NCBI GenBank assembly: GCA_022315425.1
Contig: JAIUPT010000035.1
Span: forward strand, 868,001 to 932,000
Length of the DNA: 64,000 nt
Direction: 5' to 3'
DNA from: Pseudevernia furfuracea
Lineage: Eukaryota; Ascomycota; Lecanoromycetes; Lecanorales; Parmeliaceae
This document shows, in pieces, positions 56,542 to 64,000 of this stretch (positions are counted from its first letter, which is position 1; every line of letters begins with the position of its first letter). A model generated the notes under the pieces. The model ran no database searches, was not told where the DNA came from, and saw only the letters and a list, made by a program, of their open reading frames with translations. The translations under genes were made by a program, and so were the position numbers.

Positions 56542-58278
56542 CTATTGGCTACGGTCCACGGGCGCCATAAAAGCCCTTGGTGGTTGAGATGCTGCTTCCC
56601 AATTGCCATGTATCCGTCCTGCCATCACCACATCGTCTCCCAACGGTTGCCATTTGACGTCTTCAAATCTCACGGCTGGTTGGGGTCTACCTGTTGGATC
56701 GTGCCTTGGCGCAGGACTAACGCCAACACCTCCGCGTCCAAGGTAGGTGGGTGCGACCGTTACGACAACGGAACTGATGAAAGCCGAATTTTCCGGCTGG
56801 AGTAGATCATTGATTACCATGCTTCCTCCTTCGATCATCACGCTCTTAATACCCTCAGCTGCCAGTGCCTTGAGTATGGCCTCCCATCGTAGTCTCCATT
56901 TCTTGTCGAATTCAGTAAGCCCAAGATACTTGCCACCATAGTACTTGAGCATCTCCAGTCGCATTGGGTCCATAGCAAACCCAGGCGCCATGATGACCCA
57001 AGGTCCTCTTCCTTTGCCGCTTTGGACAGCCTGCAGCACCTTCGACTGCGGCGTTATCATCCATCTCGCTCCGGGGTCAATGATGACCGGTCGAGGTTGT
57101 CCTTCCCATCCAAGCCCACCAAATCCACCTGCACCCTCCAACCTGCAGTTCAGAGCTGGGTCGTCAACAGTAGCTGTGCCGACTCCGACCACAATGGCGT
57201 CGTGCTTCGAGCGGAGGTAATGCGTCATGGCCTTAGACTCCGGACCGGAAATTAGCGTCTGCATACCAGGAGCAAGAGCCAAAGAAGAATCCATAGATGT
57301 AGCATAGGCCAAAGTAACGTGAGGAAGGCCACTTGCATTAATAGTCGGCTCCTTTGGTGGTAGGTATGGCTCGAGAAACGCGCGGGATGCACTCGGGAAT
57401 CGAAGCGTGCCAGACGGTAAAAGGGTGATATCGTTGAGGGCAGGGTCGACCATCTGTAAATCCCCATTGATTTGGGGGGTGGAGCTCACACCATCGTGCC
57501 GAACGATGCCATTTCCATGGTCATATTTATAGCCTTCATGCACCCGGAGCTCTTCTCTGTGTAATTGCCGCCAATGCTGCGATGCATTGCGAACATCATT
57601 GCGGTTCAAATATCGCCCTCCAGCTGCTGCAAGCTTTCCCATATCCTCGTTCATAACCGTGAACACAGATGCTGGCATGTAACCTTTCATCACCTCAGAT
57701 TTAGCGACCTCCATCAAGACGCTCGTCCTTTTGATCTTATCGATGTGATCGAGATCGTGCGTGTGTTGAGTCTCATCGCCAACTTTGAGGATGGTGTAAC
57801 CAGAGTAGCCCCCTTCGTATCGTATGGTCTTGAGGCGCATTTGACATGTCCCGCCTTCTCTGATTTGCTTTTTGCGAGTTGGCTGGCCCTCTCGCCTGGG
57901 CGTGTCAGCAGCTTTTGGGGTGTAGGTCGGCCTCTGCAATCGGCATGCGTAGTAGTCTGTAAAGACTCTGCCACTTTTGTCCGTACCGGCCTTGTGTTGT
58001 CTAACCCACACGTTATCGACATATGGCCAATAGCGCTCGAACTCATCAACTTGAAGCTCGATCTTGTCTTTAACTTCGAACAGGCGCTGCCGCATCAAGG
58101 CCAGGTCACGTGGCGGATTGAGCAGATCGTTAAGCGATCTTGTTGGCAAGGATATCTGATCTTGGCCTTCTGGGATCGGATTCTGATTTGGGGTGTTTGG
58201 TTGATTGAATAAGTTCGGGTCCAGCTGTTGTCCGCCATTGGGACTTCCATCATGACGAGGGGATTCACCATCGGCCAT
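56542..58278 (-). CDS. RIB7: Fusion-like frame: FAR1-like module joined to RIB7 pyrimidine reductase
   Basis: One uninterrupted frame of 578 residues from MADGESPRHDG; it is open 6 codons further upstream. Residues about 55-255 hold a module with FERYWPYVDNVWVRQHKAG, paired Cys (YYACRLQR and GGTCQMRLK) and a THDLDHIDKIKR motif, the layout of fungal FAR1-like zinc DNA-binding domains. From Met276 (MVDPALNDI) to the end is a complete RIB7-type reductase of 303 residues: LPHVTLAYATSMDSSLAL, SKHDAIVVGVGTATVDDP, LNCRL, the nucleotide loop VMIEGGSMVINDLL and PTYLGRGG. RIB7 reduces the ribosylamino-pyrimidine 5'-phosphate, an early riboflavin step. A TATAAATA word lies 71 bp upstream of Met276, so the enzyme may also be made separately. 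Both modules are recognised; the true transcript structure is not known. Confidence 0.8.
   Translation of the reverse strand: MADGESPRHDGSPNGGQQLDPNLFNQPNTPNQNPIPEGQDQISLPTRSLNDLLNPPRDLALMRQRLFEVKDKIELQVDEFERYWPYVDNVWVRQHKAGTDKSGRVFTDYYACRLQRPTYTPKAADTPRREGQPTRKKQIREGGTCQMRLKTIRYEGGYSGYTILKVGDETQHTHDLDHIDKIKRTSVLMEVAKSEVMKGYMPASVFTVMNEDMGKLAAAGGRYLNRNDVRNASQHWRQLHREELRVHEGYKYDHGNGIVRHDGVSSTPQINGDLQMVDPALNDITLLPSGTLRFPSASRAFLEPYLPPKEPTINASGLPHVTLAYATSMDSSLALAPGMQTLISGPESKAMTHYLRSKHDAIVVGVGTATVDDPALNCRLEGAGGFGGLGWEGQPRPVIIDPGARWMITPQSKVLQAVQSGKGRGPWVIMAPGFAMDPMRLEMLKYYGGKYLGLTEFDKKWRLRWEAILKALAAEGIKSVMIEGGSMVINDLLQPENSAFISSVVVTVAPTYLGRGGVGVSPAPRHDPTGRPQPAVRFEDVKWQPLGDDVVMAGRIHGNWEAASQPPRAFMAPVDRSQ
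57524..57531 (-). promoter_or_regulatory. Intragenic TATA-like box upstream of internal RIB7 Met
   Basis: TATAAATA on the minus strand, 71 bp before the ATG at 57453. It lies within the coding frame (Tyr-Lys-Tyr), so chance is quite possible. Confidence 0.3.
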
Positions 58279-58823
58279 TGCTACCCTCATACACAAATGT
58301 TAGGTTGCAAGGTATCGGTGAGTGGTCGGGCATAAGAAGTAGTCTATGAATGTAGACCACGCTGGTGACACCAGAAGTGTACAAGCTAGGTTTCGGGCAG
58401 CTGAGGCACTCAGAAGACCACGCCCTATAATCTGCCATGTCAGGCGACTTCATTGAATTGACACGGTCTCCATGGGCAGCGACTTACCTTGAAAAAGAAA
58501 GGAATGGATGTTGCTGAGGATGGGTGAAATGGGGCAGCTTAGGATTTAGCGAGTCTGCGGTCTACAAGGCTCGAGTCCACTCCCGATCAAATATTAATAT
58601 ACTGCTAGAAAGTCGAGCGTGTGGTATTTAAAGTCTTCATCTCTAGGTGCGTAATATGTTGTAAGTACTTCCACGTATAATCTAAACTCGCTATTTGGGT
58701 ATCTATTGACTCCATGGATAATGCAACCTTCTGCAGTGCTCGATGAAACGACATGCCAAACTGAAGAGAGTGCCCCTTGACCATTTCTCCCGCTATACGG
58801 TCTCAAAAATGCCTCAGATTGAG
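58279..58823. other. Intergenic region between RIB7 fusion gene and PAF1
   Basis: 545 bp without a gene; it contains the RIB7-fusion promoter and the PAF1 3' end, both genes being on the minus strand. Confidence 0.55.
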
Positions 58824-60236
58824 TCAGGAATCTCCGTCTAGGCTACTCTCATCATCTGGTTCCACATGCTCGCGATGTGTTGCACGCTTAGCTCTCTCAC
58901 CCTCGTCTGGCTCTCTCACAGTCAAACGTATTCCGTCGAACTTCTGAACTTCATCGTCTGATGCTTGACTCGCCAATCCGAGCTGAACTAAGTTTTTGTT
59001 GCGACGGGGCTTTAGCTGCACCTTACTGAGGACAGGATAATAGTATGCTCCTTTATCAAGTGGGTCGATGCCGTTGCCACGCGCTGCAGATTCTGTGCTC
59101 GCTGTTTGTCGATCGAGCTCGGTATCGTGGAGGGCCAGTGCAACTTCTCGGTATTGCTGATCCCCACGAGTGGATCCTCGTCCAGGCTCGTAGGTACGAA
59201 GGAAATCAAACTTGAATACGCCGGAACCGTCAGGAGCCTTGTCGGTGTACAGTACCGGATCATCACAGGCATCATCGTTGACATCAAGCTTCCTAATGAC
59301 ATTCTGAGTTGCAACCTCGTTGTCGGGCAAGAAGAATTCGTAATTGTAAGTATCTGGAGCCAGCTCTCGCGGGTACAATATCCCGACATCCATGCGGATA
59401 TCGCGAGCTTCAGTAACTGAAGTAGGATTTCCAGCAAATTTGGTTATCATGTAAGCCCCTGAGTCTGTGACAGCGTCGGGATCGGGCTTTAGTGGGTACG
59501 CATCAAGAAATTTGACATCCGGCTTTGACGGGTGCTTTGGACGCTTCCACGCATCTATTTCTGCAGTTGTTGGCGTAGTACCACGAATGTTAGTGGTAGT
59601 GTCAGGACCAGTATATGCATCTTCAGGATTGGCAAGGTCGAAACCTTTGACGGTAGAACGTAGAATGTTCACAGGATCTTCCTTTGACGCGTCTATGGGC
59701 TTTCGAGCTTTCGAGGCGGGAGGAGGCTTGCCAGAATTTTTGACGGCATTAGCGTTGGCTTCAGCTCGTGCCTTTGCATCAGATGAGATGTATTCTGTCC
59801 GACGGAGGAAGCTGTAGCCCGCTGGGTTGAATGTAGGCTTGCCGAGCTCGGCCAAGGGACGCAATAAGTTCTTATCTCTTGGGTGAACAGGAGGTGTCGC
59901 CAGAGGAGCTTGTATAGCTGCGTACAACAGGTCAGCCCTGATAGATAGGGGTCTTTCCAAATCCGACTTACAGCTCTCATCGCCATCGAATATACCTGGC
60001 ATCCCCACAAGATCGATTGGCATACCAAGCTCAGCATCTGCCTCGATGTTCAAAGGCTGCTGTCTTGCCAGGCGGGACGAAAAGGCGGCTGAAGTGTAGT
60101 ATTTCAAACCTTCTGCAGGAATGTTCAAGAGCTTTGGAGCTCCTGGAGGCGGAGGAAGAGCGTTCTCGTAGCGGATACGCGCAATGTAGTCTTGATGGTA
60201 GCCACGCTCAGAGGGTCGTGCCTGGGAAGTTGACAT
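58824..60236 (-). CDS. PAF1: RNA polymerase II-associated factor PAF1
   Basis: Exons 60236-59972 and 59917-58824, 452 residues. The intron (54 nt, donor GTAAGT) is a multiple of three and free of stops, so an unspliced reading would give 470 residues. The N-terminus has the PAF1 hallmark DYIARIRYENALPPPPGAPK and GMPGIFDGDE, then PRDKNLLRPLAELGKP and FLRRTEYIS. The central Lys/Pro-rich part leads to AYPLKPDPDA, DIRMDVGILYPREL and EFFLPDNE. The tail ends in an acidic cluster (EPDDESSLDGDS). Family knowledge: PAF1 is a core subunit of the Paf1 complex, which rides with elongating RNA polymerase II and promotes H2B ubiquitylation and H3 methylation. Confidence 0.93.
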   Translation of the reverse strand: MSTSQARPSERGYHQDYIARIRYENALPPPPGAPKLLNIPAEGLKYYTSAAFSSRLARQQPLNIEADAELGMPIDLVGMPGIFDGDESCKSDLERPLSIRADLLYAAIQAPLATPPVHPRDKNLLRPLAELGKPTFNPAGYSFLRRTEYISSDAKARAEANANAVKNSGKPPPASKARKPIDASKEDPVNILRSTVKGFDLANPEDAYTGPDTTTNIRGTTPTTAEIDAWKRPKHPSKPDVKFLDAYPLKPDPDAVTDSGAYMITKFAGNPTSVTEARDIRMDVGILYPRELAPDTYNYEFFLPDNEVATQNVIRKLDVNDDACDDPVLYTDKAPDGSGVFKFDFLRTYEPGRGSTRGDQQYREVALALHDTELDRQTASTESAARGNGIDPLDKGAYYYPVLSKVQLKPRRNKNLVQLGLASQASDDEVQKFDGIRLTVREPDEGERAKRATHREHVEPDDESSLDGDS

Positions 60237-61345
60237 TTCGCTTTCGATTTCTTTAAATATATTACGAGCCTACTCAGGGCTCAGATTTGAATCGTCAATG
60301 AATTCAAAGCTAGCTTGAGCTTGAGCTATTTTCTTCTTTATCTCGGTTGAAGGGCGTTATATCAACAGTAAGGTACTTATGGTAATTGGAAAGCTTGCCT
60401 TTCTTCCTGCCCAGAAATTAGATTAGAATAATTGTACGAAATGTTGTATAACCTTAAAAATAGAGTTGACCAATCAAGTCGTTAAATTCACGAATAAATC
60501 AAATGATATATTTGAGCCTTTGAGGGCTCTCTGAGAGCTCCCAGAGAGCCTTATCGCTACTAAAAAGTAGCCTGCGCTCCCACCACGTATTATCATTTAT
60601 CATTGTACATAGTTGCTCTTCATCTAGTTGTCTTATTCAATACACTTACATGACTTGACTCTGTACCGGTCCTGACACGAGCATCGATTTTTGATTTAAG
60701 AATTCGCTTCTGGTCTACTCTCTAGCATCCAGAGTACTGTAGTCTCATTAGTCAATGGAGTGGAAAGTGTAATAGGTAAGCTATCGCCACTGCCTATCGA
60801 TATACTCTAAGCCTTATTCAGGCAATCGTGCTTCAATTTGGTCTCTTACCGTTCGATTCTGGCATTGGTAGGGTGAGGGAACATCCTTGGTTTCCCTGTG
60901 TGCGTCTGTATCTTTGGAACCCTCCGGAAGATTACACACCCTGAGATAGTGTGTTGAATTCGAAGGGTGTGTAAATTTCGAGGGTGTGCAAACTCAACCG
61001 TTGTGGCAGTAAGGAGGATCCATGGTAGAATGTACGTTCTTCTCGTGGAGGGCGGAGCATGAGAATAGATGACAGGTTGGGGAAAGAGAACGCTACGATA
61101 AACGGCGTTGGATCTTGCTTGATTCCAGGCGCTGAAGCAGGGCAAGGAGACTACAGAAACGAAAGATTCTACTCTATTAAAAGAATCACCCATAGAACGC
61201 CTCTCACGACAACTCTAAGTATCGATGAGGATGCTGCGTCACCTCTACCTAATGACAAGCTTTGGCTCATATCTGCCGCGCCCAGACACCATCTCTGGAT
61301 ACGTTTGTTCTGACTCGAAGGACTCCCTCTCATCCTTGATATTCT
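60237..61345. other. Intergenic region upstream of PAF1 with an inverted repeat
   Basis: 1.1 kb, AT-rich between 60280 and 60660. It contains the hairpin described separately (60525-60550). Frames up to 115 codons lack features. PAF1's promoter should be in the first few hundred bases. Confidence 0.5.
60525..60550. repeat. Perfect 9-bp inverted repeat (hairpin)
   Basis: Arms ggctctctg and cagagagcc around an 8-base loop (agagctcc), about 290 bp upstream of the PAF1 start codon. It is not obviously a transposon terminus. Confidence 0.75.
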
Positions 61346-61633
61346 CTACGAACCCATCTGCGGCTTGGAAAACCTTTTGGCGGCATCTCGAGCTTTCTTG
61401 ATGGCCTCACTCTTCGCTTCTCGTTGCGCTTTAGCATCTGCTTCTTTCTGCAGCTTGTTCCAATTCTCGTACCCGTGTGCTTGCCTTGATTCTGGTGTAC
61501 TGCCTTTCTCCTCTTCTTCCTCCGATGAGCTCCCGGCGGCTTTGGAGTCTTTGAATTGGGGTCCACTGCCTGGGACGGGGAGGAGGGTCATCTCAAGGGA
61601 TACCCGGATGCGGTTGGTTTCTTCGATGTCCAT
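61346..61633 (-). pseudogene. Truncated N-terminal copy of tri-snRNP protein SNU66/SART1
   Basis: A 95-codon frame begins MDIEETNRIRVSLEMTLLPVPG, matching the IEETN(K/R)xRxxLG start of SNU66/SART1, and continues with an acidic Ser/Glu run, then ESRQAHGYENWNKLQKEADA and AIKKARDAAKRF, all in family order. It stops right after RFSK, where intact genes continue for several hundred residues (in fungi with an LEGKGLG-type segment); nothing like that follows on this strand. SNU66 is a U4/U6.U5 tri-snRNP component needed for splicing and normally a single-copy essential gene, so this is probably a partial duplicate. Expression would give only the N-terminal tail. Confidence 0.7.
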
Positions 61634-62329
61634 GATGGTCTATGAGAGGCAGTCAGAACTGAAAAGAGGATGAGGGATCGGCCGGTAAATAATCAAGCAA
61701 AGACAGAAATCCCCCAATTGGGGATCGGGTGAGCGCCGGCCTGTTGTCGCGCGACCTGGGTGATAGATAGTAGCGAAACATCATCATCATCGATCCGCCT
61801 AAGCTATTTACATTACGACAACGAGCCTCACAAATCCTTATCGCATAGCCACTTGATCTTCATCTGTTCTTCCTCCAAGTACACTCTCTCAGGAGTGAGA
61901 AGCCGTTGACGCCTATATATATTCTTGACGACACGCACACCCCTTGCTCAATTGGACCAACGCCTTCCGTAGGCCCCGTCTTTCGTCCTACTCATGGCAG
62001 CTCCACGTGTTGATGATATACGAACGATCCTGCAAAGAAGCCAACCGCGCTGGCGGTCACATCTCCATTGCGCAGAATCACACCGCGGATTCACTGATAG
62101 TATTACAGACCCAGGCTCCCCTAGTCAAAGAGTTCTAGTACGCCCAATAATCATAAGCTCACCAAGTTTCCTAACGGTTCTCTGCTGGAGATGCGCGGCC
62201 GAGCGACACGGGAATACAAATTAATTACACAATGTGACCTGTCGAACTCGATCGCCATCAAAAGAATTGGTAATAGGAGTTACTGTCGCTACTATATTTA
62301 CAGCTGTGGGTGATGGATTCTAGAATTGG
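61634..62329. other. Intergenic region between gene relics
   Basis: About 700 bp without a supportable gene. A 76-codon frame (61994-62224, plus) has no recognised family. Confidence 0.45.
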
Positions 62330-62920
62330 GAAGAGATATTCAAGACGAGATTGAACGATAGCTCGGAGAGCGGCAACCATCTCGCAATATTGATTCTGTG
62401 TTGGGCATACATTCTCTCCAACTTCCTTGTTGAAGCACAAGGCTGTCTGATGGAATACACCCATGTCTCGACTCCATCTGTGCATGATACAGCTGAGTTC
62501 CCACACTTTGGTTATCGTATCTACGTTGAAGCACGTTAGTGGAAGGCGGTTCTAGCTCCAGGCCAAGGCTGGCGGTCAATTACACAAACCTCGTCCAACA
62601 TGACCTACTTAGCACCATGGTCTATTGATTATCACAGTGATCCAGAATTCATTATTGAGACGTCCACCAAGATTCCGCTAGCTGATGGTACTCAGAAGGC
62701 AAGTCCGCCATCTTCCAAAGAAGCACTCCACTATCTCACCTCATACTGTTTGCTGCATGGTCTCGGCACTCGGTATTTTGCGGCTCTTTCGGCGGTATTG
62801 ACTCTGCCATTGCAAATCCTTTTGGGCAGAAAGGTGCAGCTGCCACAGCCTGTGATGGCGAAGCATGATTATTTTATGTATCAACCTCATACCTATTGCT
62901 TGATTATCGTGATCAGTTAG
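62330..62920 (+). pseudogene. Relic of a conserved fungal orphan family
   Basis: One reading frame carries NHLAILILCWAYILSNFLVE, then WKAVLAPGQGW, YLAPWSI and SSKEALHYLTSYCLLHGL, a word order I recognise from large hypothetical proteins of filamentous ascomycetes. The frame is interrupted by a TAG at 62537-62539, directly before the Trp of WKAVLAPGQ, and is short at both ends. The family has no assigned function. The 5' limit is approximate. Confidence 0.6.
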
Positions 62921-63007
62921 TGATCTCACATTGTCAAAAATCCCATTAATTATTAGCCTGAGGGTCTGACAGTTTATTAAATTCCGAGCACGATCAGTAG
63001 AATATTC

Positions 63008-63856
63008 TCATTGCTGCACCTGCTGGTTTACAACGTCAAGCCACGTCATCTTCTTCATCGTTCCATCTAGCATTCCAAACGGCAAAATCGTCGAAATCTG
63101 TACCAACCACGCCGTCAAACCCTGGGTCCAAATGTTCGGCGGTGGTTTCTTCTTCAACAAATCATGCGCAACCCCTTCCGCCCACTGCTGCGCAGACATC
63201 GCCGATTCAAAGAATTTCCACCCACTCATCATCGTCTCTACATCCTCTTTCGCTGGCTCATAAGTTGAGCCTTTTGGCAAAGAGGCTTGCGTCATATCTT
63301 TATGATTCTTCATAATGTTGGATTTGACGGTCCCTATTTTCAGATCGACCACCGTGATGCCGAAGGGTTCCAGCTCCAGCCGTTGCGTGTCAGAAAAACA
63401 TGGCCATTGCAGCTTTCGAGGCGTTGTATGCGGACTGGAATGGGATTGTAACAACAGAGGCACCAGACGTTGGGTTGACGATCATTCCCTTCGACTTTAA
63501 CAGTAGCGGCAAAAAGGCCTGGGTAACAGCAAGGTAGGACCAGACATTGAGATCGAACAACTTCTTGGCCTCCGGGATGGAGATCGGACACGGGCATGGT
63601 GTAGTAATAGCGCCGGCATTGTTGACCTAGATGTCAAGGCTGAATAGTTGACTGACACAGGCGGCGATTGAGGAGTCAGATTGTACGTCGGGCGTAAACG
63701 TTTCGATGCCAAGAGAAGTGAGCTCCGTCATTTTGGAAGGATTTCGAGCCGTAGCATAAACGTGCAGGCCGGCTTGTGGAAGGCGATGGCAAGGGCAGAG
63801 CCTAGACCGCCGTCTGAGCAGCCGGTTATTAGGACTGTTCGTATGGCGCTTGCCAT
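63008..63856 (-). pseudogene. Disabled short-chain dehydrogenase (AYR1-like)
   Basis: The minus strand preserves most of an SDR of the kind that includes Ayr1 (1-acyl-DHAP reductase): start MASAIRTVLITGCSDGG with the TGxxxGG cofactor loop, then the YATARNPSKM segment, NNAG, KKLFDLNVWSYLAVTQAFLP, the YNASKAAMAMF active-site helix and ELEPFGITVVDLK. At least three lesions break it: a one-base loss after the first His-Lys (about 63770), a TAG in place of a Leu codon at 63627-63629, and a one-base gain in an A5 run (63394-63398). The last 150 codons are open. Two lesions affect repeats or homopolymers, so sequencing error should be excluded. Confidence 0.82.
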
Positions 63857-64000
63857 TTCCTTGTTTGCCATGTATGGGCCCTGCCTAGGTTGGGCGCAGG
63901 GGAGTTGAAGGATTAGCAGACGGGAACATGTATGCTGAGGAGGGAAGAATTTGTGATTCGATTATTATATAAATCCGTCGGTTAAATAAGTACTATGCCG

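Noticed and set aside
57431..57475. A spliceable intron separating the two halves of the RIB7 fusion frame
   Set aside because: A GTGAGC donor and a TTTACAG acceptor exist but are only 36 nt apart, shorter than any accepted intron here, and removal would keep the frame anyway.
1..64000. tRNA, rRNA or intact transposon
   Set aside because: I looked for tRNA T-loop signatures (GGTTCRANNCC), terminal repeats and transposase or reverse-transcriptase motifs and found none that hold up; a covariance-model scan would be the decisive test.

Overview
The window is nuclear DNA of a filamentous ascomycete (Pezizomycotina). The genes are split by short introns (about 45-60 nt, a few longer) with GTRNGY-like donors and CTRAY-type branch sites, and the proteins are typical of that subphylum (Golgi pH regulator, ATG15, VPS9-domain protein, Rds1-type ferritin-like protein, PAF1, RER1, fungal P450s). 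A finer placement (Leotiomycetes-like) is only a guess. I see no prokaryotic, viral, CRISPR, rRNA or tRNA features and no intact transposon.

Layout. 0.5-10.5 kb: copper chaperone CCS1 (+), a Golgi pH regulator family channel (-), an ankyrin protein with a STAND-type N-terminus (-), a universal-stress-protein gene (-) and an acidic fungal orphan (-). 10.5-13 kb is gene-poor. 13-22.7 kb: NDUFAF7 and a CDK11-type kinase diverge from a 118-bp gap; a VPS9 Rab5-GEF-type gene and the vacuolar lipase ATG15 also diverge; then a 71-aa GxxG-rich protein. 22.7-29.5 kb: mostly gene-poor, with a frameshifted relic, an intact SDR and a Pro/Lys/Ala-rich orphan.

29.5-54.6 kb is the most coherent stretch: cytochrome P450, ELO fatty-acid elongase, Them6-type thioesterase, 14-TM MFS exporter, secreted Rds1 ferritin-like protein, CYP52-like P450, PlsC acyltransferase, enoyl-CoA hydratase, RER1, and a catalase ending in a PTS1-like ARL. 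Nearly every gene could act on fatty acyl chains (elongation, thioester hydrolysis, omega-hydroxylation, esterification, beta-oxidation and peroxide removal). This is a lipid-metabolism neighbourhood; co-regulation is untested.

56.5-60.2 kb holds an unusual continuous frame joining a FAR1-like DNA-binding-type module to a complete RIB7 riboflavin reductase, followed by PAF1. The last 3.5 kb is a graveyard: a truncated N-terminal copy of the tri-snRNP gene SNU66, a relic of a fungal orphan family and a short-chain dehydrogenase with three disabling lesions.

Exon coordinates were assigned by hand from reading frame, splice consensus and remembered family consensus. All splice phases given below are consistent, but no transcript data were available.
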